A stretch of 17,782 nt of DNA from Pelagophyceae sp. CCMP2097 (GCA_026770575.1 MU657525.1:1-17782), one strand, 5' to 3'. Counted from the first letter of the stretch, positions 10,601-17,368 are shown. Numbers and translations: made by a program. Notes: generated by a model from the letters alone, not told the origin.

Positions 10601-11617
10601 CTCGTGACGGCGTCTTGACCCCCTGGGGATCGCCGACGCCGCTTCCGCACGACGAGCCGTTGGCGATGGAGAGCGCCGTGAGCGACGCTGCTGCGGCGTC
10701 GCCGCCGGCCGCCGACGAGGCGAGCTGCGCGAGGGCCGCCAGCGACGACGACGAGTTCTGCGCACTGCTGCTCTGCCTCGCCACGAGCTGCGGCAGCCTA
10801 AGCATCAAGGCTCAAACCTTTCCACAAGCGCGGGCGCTCAGCCGACGCACCGCGCAAACGTCTCCGAGTAGGCCTGCATGTCGGACGTGGCCGGCCGCCA
10901 GAGCGGCGCCGGGGCGGGCTCCCACGCTGTGGCGTTTGCGTCCGCGTCGAAGAGGAACGCGTCCCTGCGCTGCAGCGCCGCCGTCAAATCGAGCATGGCC
11001 ACGCCGAGCGGCAGCCGGAACGCGCCGACGCTGTCGATGAGCGCGTCGAACTTTGACATCGGGGCGTCCGCGCGGACGGCGGCCGACCGCGCGTCCATCG
11101 AGCTCCTCGTCTCCTTCGAACCGCTCGAGGAGACGTCGTCCTGGTCGCGGAGCCTGGCGCGCAAAGCGTCGCGCGACGCCCCGCAAAGCGCCGCAAAGCG
11201 GTTCTTCCAGGAAACACGGAGAAGCGCACCTTCCGACTCGATACGCGCGGCATACGAGCCAGACGCCGCGCTGCAGCTCCGCCTCGACGAGGCCGCGGAA
11301 GGTCAGGACCTGCGTCTGCAGCGCCGCGCGCTTGTCGTCGCGCGTCGGCATCTTGCGAGCCGAGGCCCTGCGTTCGACCGTCTGCGGGATTTCAAAAAGG
11401 GGCCTTTTTTCAATAAGGTGGCGTACGGAATCTGGGCGGCAGCCTTTGGGATGGCGACGAGCTTCTCCTCGGTGAGCTGCGCGAGCCTTTGCGCCTTTGC
11501 GTCACCGGGGCCGGTTTCGTCGCGGCGACCCCAGAGCGAAAAGTAAAAGTGCCGAGCGTCCGTCTGCCCCGGAGGCAGCCGCTTCACGGAAACGTCCACA
11601 GTCACGCGCCGCGCGGC
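4700..11617 (-). CDS. DOCK180-type guanine nucleotide exchange factor, 5' end unresolved
   Basis: Proposed exons, 5' to 3' on the minus strand: 11617-11427, 11367-11230, 11153-10851, 10797-10579, 10522-6459 and 6339-4700. They total 6555 nt, exactly 2185 codons including TGA. The N-terminal region carries DOCK-A/B hallmarks: LVCRAYRVGR, then FRLPLGVAMLDLT. DHR-1 lies at about 10113-9723, starting DDLYVTLVSGSFSQDSK and continuing RSSTHYHANKPAWAETF and FAFAFLPLS; in DOCK proteins this C2-like domain binds phosphoinositides. A helical scaffold follows. DHR-2, the Rho/Rac GEF region, lies at about 6340-4750, with EYSTRLNPLELAL, the nucleotide-sensor segment INGVVDAAVNGG, and a C-terminal helix (SLRPLAQHIENV). 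Expected role: loading a Rac/Cdc42-like GTPase at membranes to control actin. No SH3 domain was found. A Ser-rich linker after DHR-1 (about 9720-9450) contains two SPAL-QRV-SFKGEP repeats. Identification is firm; the upstream exons and the intron at 6340-6458 are less certain. Confidence 0.88.
6340..6458 (-). other. DOCK gene intron before the C-terminal exon
   Basis: The long exon ends at a stop (TAG at 6432-6430) while DHR-2 continues in another frame. The donor GTGCGT at 6458 matches the donors of the other introns here. The acceptor CGTCTCTAG at 6340 gives a 119-nt phase-1 intron joining RPDALG to QRVPSTTKRAAKHARGLA. An acceptor CCTTAG at 6430 would give the same frame with a 29-nt intron and ~30 more residues (VGKKPRDVLCHLS...). 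I favour 119 nt because 29 nt is below usual spliceosomal limits. Confidence 0.6.
10523..10578 (-). other. DOCK gene intron, 56 nt
   Basis: Donor GTGGCG and acceptor GTTATTAG followed by G, phase 2. Removal joins PELNAL to DPYRYSASSDEDASAPFS and restores frame. The donor is weaker than its neighbours' GTGCGY. Confidence 0.7.
10798..10850 (-). other. DOCK gene intron, 53 nt
   Basis: Donor GTGCGT and acceptor TGATGCTTAG followed by G, phase 2. Removal joins AYSETFAR to LPQLVARQSSSAQN and bypasses the in-frame TGA at 10840-10838. Confidence 0.8.
11154..11229 (-). other. DOCK gene intron, 76 nt
   Basis: Donor AAG/GTGCGC and acceptor GCGCCAG followed by G, phase 2. Removal joins LVCRAYRVG to RLRDQDDVSSSGS, matching the RVGRM/L motif of DOCK180 relatives. 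Confidence 0.82.
11368..11426 (-). other. DOCK gene intron, 59 nt
   Basis: Donor GTACGCC and acceptor AACGCAG followed by G, phase 2. Removal joins LTEEKLVAIPKAAAQIP to ASARKMPTRDDKRAALQ. Frame restoration is certain to be needed here; an acceptor 16 nt upstream (CCCGCAG) fits the second frame only with a different donor. Confidence 0.65.
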
Positions 11618-12198
11618 CTACGAGAGCACCACGCTGACGATGACCCGACCGATGACGACGGTGCTGCCTCTGAAACCCGCCAGCGAACAGACGCGCGAGA
11701 AGGCCTCCTCGTCGCGCGGCGGCCGCGATCGATCCGCAGCGGCGTCCGCTGGGTTTTCGGACGTGCGTCGAACCATCCCGGCGCCGCGCCAGACTCTCGG
11801 GGCCTGCCGACCCGCTGGCGCTTCAAATCGAGTACGGGGCGCGGGAGCGCGCCTCTTTGGCCTTGTTGGCTTTCGGAGCTTCTGCGCGCCGCCGATGGAG
11901 CGCGAGGAGCGCCGCCGCAGACGTGTTGCCCAACGTCGCGAGCTTGCCGTCGCCGAGCCGCGGCTGCTCAAAGGCGTCGCTCTTGGACATTTCGAACTTT
12001 TTGGCTGGGGTGCCCGGATGTTGCCTGGAGCGAGCGAGGCCGTTTCGGCCGGGAGAATCGCCTTTGCAGCCCGGCACGGGCGCCCGCCGGACGCCTCGCG
12101 GCCGCTCGTCGTTCGCGGAACCCGGCGAGACACGCTTCTTCTTCCTGGGACGCGAGCCGGCGTGTGCCTTCTTTTCGCGCGACTTTCTTGACTTTCAT
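11618..12198 (-). other. probable 5' exons and leader of the DOCK gene, unresolved
   Basis: A likely acceptor, CTCTCGTAG at 11618, precedes the first resolved DOCK exon. Upstream, hydrophilic frames look coding: one contains MSKSDAFEQPRLGDGKLATL (ATG at 11990, open to 11823), another reads RRTSENPADAAADRSRPP (around 11765-11705). An ATG at 12198 opens MKVKKVARKEGTRRLASQ in a third frame. A basic, disordered N-terminus is plausible, but I could not find one consistent set of splice sites, so the true start is unknown. Confidence 0.4.
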
Positions 12199-12670
12199 TC
12201 GACTTTCACTTTTCGCAGTAAAAATTCATCCTTTTGAAAATAGAGGACGCAAAGGCTTCTGGAGGCGCCAAGGCGCGAGGGTCGAGCTGCAACGAAGGTC
12301 CAAAGTCGAGGGCGAGGCCTCGTCGCCAGACTGAAGAAACTTCCGCCAGAGGCGCCCCGGCACTCGAACCCTGCCAGTTCCACTGGGAATTTGCGTTGCG
12401 GCTTACAGTTGATGTCAACAGGGTTCAATCGAACAAAAATGATCCACGTTCAACTCAAACCTCTCCGCTCCTGACACGGCGGCGTCGAGGCTTGGGCTGA
12501 GCGGGAAGAGATTCCACCAAGCATGTCGTGGGGAGCCAAGACGGGGAAAGAGCCGCAGCGATCAAAAAGGTTTTGGGGGAATGTTTTCGTTCTGATCTGA
12601 ACCAAGTGCGCGGCAAAGGAGCAGGAATATGTTTTACAATTCTTGCAAATCCAGCTGGACACGTATCTCT

Positions 12671-12770
12671 CTCGGGTCAGCCAAGGTTCCCGACGTACCT
12701 CTGCCGCAGCAAAGGTAGTCTGCCGCGTCAGCAAAAGGGACCCGACGTACCTCTGCCGCAGCAAAGGTAG
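12671..12770. repeat. tandem duplication, ~52-bp period
   Basis: A 30-bp segment beginning CCCGACGTACCTCTGCCGCA and ending GCAAAGGTAG occurs at 12689-12718 and again, exactly, at 12741-12770. The sequence before each copy (GGGTCAGCCAAGG versus GCGTCAGCAAAAGG) is also related, so the unit is about 50-52 bp. The CAAAGGTAG end resembles a splice-site-like motif, but no coding context was seen. Confidence 0.9.
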
Positions 12771-13282
12771 GAATCCTTCCCATCTCCAGACTCCAGCTCT
12801 GAGTATCTCCGCGATTCTTAATACAATACATTGCAGGACGGACGCCGCGCGCCGTGAAGTGAACACAATCGAGGCGTCGACGACCGGGGAAGGGATTGTT
12901 CTCGTGGTGACGTGCTAAGTTGGTTGAGCCGACTCTGCCAGGGCAAGGTCCTTTCGGACTGGAGGCCGGTCCTCAGGGACGGGCCGCCCTGTGATTATTA
13001 TTGTTAGTATTAGTATTATGTCCGTACACAGACCCAAGAACCCCCGAAAGTCGAAGAAAATGATGGGTTACTGGAAACCCTCATCCTCACTGGTTGAGTT
13101 GCTGGAGTTGAGCCCTTTACGAGACGTTTTCCTCGGGAAAGTTGCTGGAGTTACAGGGTTAGGAATCCTAGAAAGTCGCGAAGCGATTTGAAAAGGTTGT
13201 AACAGTTTCATTTTTCTAAATGATTTGACCTTTTCGACCTTGATCAAATCCATTATTCTGGTAGATTTACCACTCAGTCTCC

Positions 13283-13369
13283 ATGGCCACTGCTATACAT
13301 GTACAAGGGGTATCGGCGATAAAGCCGACCTCACTGGCAGTAATAGGAATTCCTATTAATGTAATGTAA
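13283..13369 (+). pseudogene. short coding-like relic paired with 14187-14399
   Basis: A 28-codon frame opens at ATG 13283 and reads HVQGVSAIKPTSLAVIGIPI before a stop. Its middle shares 14 exact bases (GTACAAGGGGTATC) and the pattern VQGVS...LA-IG with the minus-strand frame at 14187-14399. The pairing suggests degraded pieces of one sequence family in opposite orientations. No function is recognised, and chance is not excluded. Confidence 0.2.
13341..13358. repeat. 18-bp perfect palindrome
   Basis: TAATAGGAATTCCTATTA is its own reverse complement. It lies just outside the left end of MITE B, in AT-rich DNA. No function can be assigned. Confidence 0.9.
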
Positions 13370-13371
13370 TA

Positions 13372-13774
13372 TACTGGGGGACCCAGCCACTTTCCCAAAA
13401 GTCCATAAACCCCGGCCAAAAATGGAAGTACGAAAACAAAAAGCGGGAAAATCAAAAAGTACGAAAATCCCCCACTTAATAACTCCTCCCAGTTTGTGCA
13501 CACCAAAAGTTCCGACTTCCCGCCGAAAATCGTAGATTCTGGGATCCATTTCAGCTGAAATGGAGCCAATGACCTTGATTTTCACATGAAAAAGAGCCAA
13601 ATCTCTTGATTTTCACACGAAAGTGCTGGATTTAAATTATTGAGTGACATTTTGGAAATATTGAAAAAGTCCATAATTTTTGAAATATTTCCCGCCCGCA
13701 GAAACAGAACAGCGAAACCGAAAGTGGGTTTTCCCGCGAGGTGCAAACCGGGAAGTTGGCTGGGTCCCCCAGTA
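13372..13774. mobile_element. MITE B: 403-bp non-autonomous DNA transposon with 8-bp target duplication
   Basis: The terminal inverted repeats are about 25 bp. The left end is TACTGGGGGACCCAGCCACT; the right end's reverse complement starts TACTGGGGGACCCAGCCAAC. They match at about 23 of 25 positions. The element is flanked on both sides by the identical octamer ATGTAATA (13364-13371 and 13775-13782), a target-site duplication. It encodes no transposase. A 20-bp perfect palindrome (13545-13564, TCCATTTCAGCTGAAATGGA) lies near its centre, and CTTGATTTTCACA and AAGTACGAAAA motifs recur inside. An 8-bp duplication is typical of hAT-superfamily elements, but the superfamily is an inference because no transposase is visible. 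Confidence 0.85.
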
Positions 13775-13782
13775 ATGTAATA

Positions 13783-14421
13783 AAAATCACAGGATGTCCA
13801 GTCCCGGCAGTGCCAAGTGGCGCAAAGTTGTGCCTCCCAGAGGCCGCCTGCGGGGGTGGGCGTGGTCGCTATGCCCCCCCCCTGCCCCCCGCGATGTCCG
13901 TGACATGATCAGCCTCGAGGAGGGCGCCTTGCAAGGGCGTGAACAAGCGTTTCCCCCAATATTTTAGACTTGATAAAATCTTTATTTGCCTCCTTACCTT
14001 GATTTTGACTTGATTTTGCCTCCGTATTGCGAAGGTTCGGGCCCGGCTGGCAATCGCAGGACCGCAGGGATCGAAATTCTGGCTATGTGACGGGGTGGTT
14101 CCATACGCACTGGGGTGGTATATGACCGGTCCCGTACGAGTGCCGCGAGTGGCGCTTCAGACGAGCCAAAACAGACGTTCGGATTTTTAGTTTGAGCGTT
14201 TTAAACAAACAATTTCTATAGGACCGGGCATCATGGGACTCAGCGCGACGTCCTCTATCACTCCCAACAGAGCCAAACTCCAACCGAGGAAAACTCCGAT
14301 TGCCAGAAAGTCCTCGGCGTCATTGGCATATCCGGATACCCCTTGTACAATTGTATTCCCAAGACAAATCCACCAGACCCGAAGCCCGGCGACCCTATAA
14401 GTTCAGCGAAGTTAGCACACC
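13783..14421. other. intergenic region between the two MITEs, no intact gene
   Basis: About 640 bp of mixed composition: a G/C homopolymer-rich patch around 13850-13890, an AT-rich part with recurring CTTGATTTTG and TTGCCTCC motifs (13985-14030), and a coding-like minus-strand frame (14187-14399) listed separately. No RNA gene or regulatory element was recognised. Confidence 0.45.
14187..14399 (-). pseudogene. possible orphan exon or relic with a membrane-like segment
   Basis: An open minus-strand frame without an ATG at its left end reads LGNTIVQGVSGYANDAED and continues FLAIGVFLGWSLALLGVIED, a good candidate transmembrane helix, then ALSPMMPGPIEIVCLKRSN before TAA. Its start abuts TTATAG/G, which could be an acceptor. 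It resembles 13283-13369 on the other strand. The family was not recognised. It could be a decayed gene or transposon fragment, or chance. Confidence 0.25.
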
Positions 14422-14429
14422 GTCGGCCG

Positions 14430-14957
14430 TATGGAAGGATTATTATCATAATATACTCAGCAAAGAATATTATCTTACGAAACTTACTTTATATTACGTA
14501 ATTTATCATAACTTATCATAAGAATTGGTAACTTACTTTATAAAGGCGTCTTTAAATCCACTCTTATTGGCATATTTCAAATAGTGAGAGCTCGTCGCCC
14601 GCCCCGGTGCTCCTTGCGAGATGTTCCGCGCCACGGCCCGCGTGGGCCTTGGCGCGCGCGCCCGGTTTGCGTTCCCCGTCGGCCTCTGCTTCTTCGGGAC
14701 TTGAATTCCTTTAAGTAGAAATTATTTTTTACTGACCCGATTAGACTGCGAAAGTAGCGCGCTCTTCTCAAGCTCCACAGCCTCCGAGGTTCATGGCCCG
14801 CGGTGGGCTCGCCGTCGTGATGATAATTACATCTAGATTATGGTCTCCGTTTTTTGGCGACTAAAGTAAATTACTCTGGCTCAAGAAGTAATTTATCATA
14901 ACTTACCTAGTAACTTACTGATAATTATTCTTGCGAAACTTACTTTTACCATCCATA
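14430..14957. mobile_element. MITE A copy 1: 528-bp non-autonomous DNA transposon with 8-bp target duplication
   Basis: The ends are TATGGAAGG (14430-14438) and CCATCCATA (14949-14957), inverted with one mismatch. The octamer GTCGGCCG flanks both sides (14422-14429 and 14958-14965). The element is mosaic: AT-rich ends of ~150 bp around a GC-rich core (about 14580-14700). Subterminal direct repeats occur at both ends: GTAATTTATCATAACTTA (14498-14515 and 14888-14905), CGAAACTTACTTT (14479-14491 and 14934-14946) and TAACTTACT; such motifs often bind transposase. No transposase is encoded. The right end lies 44 bp before the start codon of the oxygenase gene. A second copy starts at 17369. Confidence 0.88.
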
Positions 14958-15001
14958 GTCGGCCGTCCCACTTCACCTCCCGCGCGGCTCGTCGCGGCCG
15001 C

Positions 15002-16024
15002 ATGGACGTGGCGCTGCCGCGCAACGTGTCTCGCGACGGGCGCGACCCGGAGGAATGCTTTTGTGTCGTGTGCGACGAGATACTCACGCGTGAGGAGTGC
15101 GCTTCGCTCAAGCGACGCGCATCGAGCTCGCTCAAGTACATCACCGAGGCCAAGGACAACGAACGGTCCGGCGCCTCTGTTGTGATCCAGAGCCCACGGC
15201 GGTACCAGCTCGCCGCGTTCCAAGACGAGCCCTTAGCGGTCAACCTCTGGAGACGCATCCAGGAAGCAGCATCGCCGGCGCTCGACAAATACGCGCGATG
15301 CAACGGACTCTGTAAGTGGCCCAAAGAAGCGCCTTTGTGCGTCGCTTTGTTGCTAGCCCGCCGTCGACGCGCTCCGTAGCACCACCGCGCGGCTTGAACG
15401 CGCGGCTGCGCGTGCTGCGCTACGCGGCGGGCGACCGCTTCGAGCCGCACTACGACCGCGAGGTGCCGTCTGGAGCGGCGTCCAAGACGGACGCCGCAGA
15501 TGGAAGTTCCCGTCGATGCAACAACCGCGTTGGCCTACAACGGCGCTCGCAGGTCCGACGACGGGTTGACGCGGTCGCTGGTGACGGTGCTGCTGTATCT
15601 GAACGACGGCGGCGGCGACTTTGAGGGAGGCGAGACTTGGTTCCTCGACGCAAACAACGCCACCCGCGGCCGCGCGGCCGTCGTACCGCGCTGCGGCCGC
15701 GCCGTCCTTTTCGAGCACGGCCTCTTCCACTCTGGCGCCACCGTCGACTCTGGCGAAAAGTTTGTCATGAGAACGGACGTGCTCTTCGACGTTGCAGAAT
15801 CGGTCCACGCTCCTTTGCAAAAGGCACCCGCGGAGAGCATCGAGTCGCTCCTGCACCGCCTCGATCTGCCGCATCTCCGAGAACCGCTGGATGAAGCGGG
15901 GCTGCTTATCTCGCTCGCCGCGTTTGTGGAGCCCGGCAAGGTCGTTGTGGAGGCCATCCTCGGCGAACTCGACTTGGAAGGAGTCGACGCACTCGTCGAC
16001 GCCGCCTTCCGACACGCCGCGTAA
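15002..16024 (+). CDS. 2OG-Fe(II) oxygenase, prolyl 4-hydroxylase type (three exons)
   Basis: Proposed exons are 15002-15311, 15380-15462 and 15500-16024, giving 305 residues. ATG 15002 lies in a good context (gcATGG). The fold signature is complete: LRVLRYAAGDRFEPHYD carries the HxD iron ligands (H127, D129), and FEGGETWF is the usual conserved strand. GRAVLFEHGLFHSGATV carries the distal iron-binding His (208), and K218, ten residues later in GEKFVMRTDVLF, is placed to bind 2-oxoglutarate. Such enzymes hydroxylate prolyl or other side chains using O2 and 2-oxoglutarate; the substrate here is unknown. An N-terminal Cys-containing segment (CFCVVCDEILTREECASL) matches the usual start of the domain. 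A ~75-residue helical C-terminal extension (about 231-305) is unassigned. No signal peptide or membrane anchor was seen, arguing against an ER collagen-type enzyme. MITE A sits directly upstream. Confidence 0.87.
15312..15379 (+). other. oxygenase gene intron 1, 68 nt
   Basis: Donor GTAAGT (the canonical consensus) and acceptor GCTCCGTAG, phase 1. Removal joins YARCNGL through a split Ser codon to PPRGLNARLRVLRYAAG and restores frame. Confidence 0.85.
15463..15499 (+). other. oxygenase gene intron 2, 37 nt
   Basis: Donor GAG/GTGCCG and acceptor GACGCCGCAG/ATG, phase 0. It joins FEPHYDRE to MEVPVDATTALAYNG, keeping the HxD motif and the downstream strands in one frame. The exon end CGAGGTGCCGTC and the start of the next exon, GGAAGTTCCCGTC, are similar, so a duplication origin is possible. 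The length is very small; an indel is an alternative explanation. Confidence 0.6.
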
Positions 16025-16088
16025 CGCCGTTCCAATCTGCGCCCACCCGGTCGGGCGACAGTCTGGGGGGACATGTCGAGGGGCGGCG

Positions 16089-16392
16089 GCCAAGGACAGT
16101 GACACGCCGAACTGGCGCGGCACGTGCGGCATCTGCCTCGACCTGGTGCCGGCAGACAAGCTTTATTTCCGCGGCAGGCTCCGCGGGCCGGGTCCGGCCG
16201 CATCCGTCGAGCGAGGCGATCGTCTACAACCTCGGCGCGTGTTATACAAACAACGGCCAAGGTGTGCCGCGGGACCTCGACGAGGCACTGCGCCTCTTCA
16301 AGCGCGCCGCGGTTCAGGGCCACGCCGACGCTGCACCATTGGTTGCACAGCTTGAGGGGCACCTCTCGAAGAAGCGTTCTTCGCCGACGTGA
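16089..16392 (+). pseudogene. truncated RING / Sel1-repeat gene relic
   Basis: One frame reads NWRGTCGICLDLVPADKLYF (from 16110), the opening Cys-x2-Cys of a RING-like finger. It then jumps frame at about 16170-16205 into SEAIVYNLGACYTNNGQGVP followed by RDLDEALRLFKRAAVQGHAD, one good Sel1-like repeat, ending with TGA at 16392. The remaining zinc ligands and most repeats are missing, there is no upstream ATG in frame, and no GT-AG intron bridges the jump. It looks like an internally deleted member of the RING-Sel1 families that are expanded in pelagophytes and diatoms. Its position 65 bp after the oxygenase stop leaves no room for an obvious promoter. Confidence 0.6.
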
Positions 16393-16431
16393 TCGTCCGT
16401 GCCGACCCTTGTGAACGATCCGCCCGGCCGC

Positions 16432-16473
16432 TGGATGCAACTCACTCGCTCGCCGAGGCGCTCGCTGCATCCA
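16432..16473. repeat. 8-bp inverted repeat TGGATGCA / TGCATCCA
   Basis: Perfect 8-bp arms (16432-16439 and 16466-16473) with a 26-nt loop containing CTCGCTCGC-like repeats, downstream of the RING/Sel1 relic. It could be an RNA 3'-end hairpin. Function unknown. Confidence 0.7.
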
Positions 16474-16611
16474 ACCTCTTTCCGTTATAAACTAAAACGC
16501 TCGTGTCTCACTCGCGCGAACGACTGCTCCGTCACCCCCGCGGTTCCCCACACAAATCGGCACTGTTCAAACGCGTGCCACTCGTCGACTGGGACGAGCG
16601 CGGGCGCAAGG

Positions 16612-17005
16612 AAGAAAACGCCGCGCAGCGGCCTCGCCGTTACTGATGCCGTTTTGTATCTGCTGTGACTGAGAATGGTTTGCATATTAGTGCAATTAGT
16701 GCAATTGGCTTAGGAGGTTCGACAGCCACCCGTCAATTTTCTAAATTTTAAAATACAAGATTTTGACCGCAGAAGTCGTGTGGCCGTTATTGTTATTTTC
16801 GTTATTTTCGTTATTTTCGTTGTTTTCTCGTTATTTTCGTCATTTTCCGCAGGAGTCGGGTCAAAATCTTGTATTTTAAATTTTAGAAAATTGACGGGTG
16901 GCCCTCGGCTTCCTAAGTCAATTGCACTAAAATGCAAACCGTTCTCAATCACAGCAAATACAGACCGGCATCAGTAACGGCGAGGCCGCTGCGCGGCGTT
17001 TTCTT
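16612..17005. repeat. 394-bp foldback (long inverted repeat)
   Basis: The left arm 16612-16768 and right arm 16859-17005 are reverse complements at roughly 90% identity. Both start from AAGAAAACGCCGCGCAGCGG at the outside and end with ACAAGATTTTGACC at the inside. The left arm has an extra AGTGCAATT copy. The ~90-bp loop contains GTTATTTTC repeats. The outer arm parts read as the same peptide tail, KKTPRSGLAVTDA-LYLL-stop, outward to inward, which suggests that two copies of one gene's 3' end face each other. No target-site duplication was found at the outer edges. Confidence 0.88.
16786..16850. repeat. GTTATTTTC short tandem repeat in the foldback loop
   Basis: About six degenerate 9-10-bp units (GTTATT, GTTATTTTC repeated, GTTGTTTTCTC, GTTATTTTC, GTCATTTTC). 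They form the loop between the two arms of the foldback. All pyrimidine/purine bias is on one strand (T-rich on plus). Confidence 0.85.
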
Positions 17006-17368
17006 ACTTTTAAGACCGCCTCCTCGACTTTCCCATGTCGGAGAAGCCCGACCTTTTCCAAGACCAAGGAGGCCGGGGACGCACGCTGCCGTCGAAAACG
17101 ACCAGCAGATGGTACCGGTTCTTCCGACGAAGAAAAACGGACGTCAGGGCCGCCGCGGCACGCAGACTGGCGCGGCACGTGAGCCATCTTCTTCGCTCCC
17201 AATCGGTTGAGGAAGTTACGATTGCTGCTCCAAGGCGATGCACTCCTGGTAGAGAATCGGTCGTCCCGTGTCCAGTTATGGGCATGCTTCGTCCACAGAG
17301 GCTGTGGAAGACAGAGGAGGCTTCTCCAAAAGAAGGCTTTTCGGAGAAGGATCTCCGTCGGGTTGGTC
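17006..17368. other. region between foldback and MITE A copy 2, no intact gene
   Basis: A plus-strand frame opens at ATG 17035 (MSEKPDLFQDQGGRGRTLPS) and runs into MITE A at 17369, ending inside it at 17460. It matches nothing I recognise. The bases around 17163-17180 (GACTGGCGCGGCACGTG) closely resemble the start of the RING relic at 16111-16126, but the next codon is TGA, so this may be a second, more decayed relic. Confidence 0.35.

Larger units (their letters stand above)
12199..13371. other. intergenic region upstream of DOCK, no gene recognised
   Basis: About 1.2 kb with no convincing coding sequence. It must include the DOCK promoter next to 12200. Up to about 12970 the composition is intermediate; from 12990 (a TTATTATTGTTAGTATTAG run) it becomes AT-rich. 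It holds a ~52-bp tandem repeat (12671-12770), a TTGCTGGAGTT motif twice (near 13098 and 13141), a GATTTGA/TCAAATC stem near 13221-13250, and an 18-bp perfect palindrome at 13341-13358. Confidence 0.5.

Noticed and set aside
12671..12770. Repeat with spacer considered as a CRISPR-like array
   Set aside because: Only two copies are present, in a eukaryotic context, with the intervening sequence partly related to the repeat flank.
13267..13569. 100-codon minus-strand frame with a hydrophobic stretch (YFLIFPLFVFVLPFLAGVYG)
   Set aside because: It spans the left terminal repeat of MITE B and flanking DNA, so it is a product of the insertion and not a conserved gene.
14036..14110. GGTTCGGGCCCGG-containing segment considered as a tRNA gene
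   Set aside because: No cloverleaf with an acceptor stem and anticodon arm could be folded by eye; no B-box consensus GGTTCGAATCC is present.
16780..16977. Hydrophobic 65-codon plus-strand frame starting in the foldback loop (MAVIVIFVIFVIFVVFSLFS)
   Set aside because: It is a translation of the GTTATTTTC repeat and the right foldback arm.
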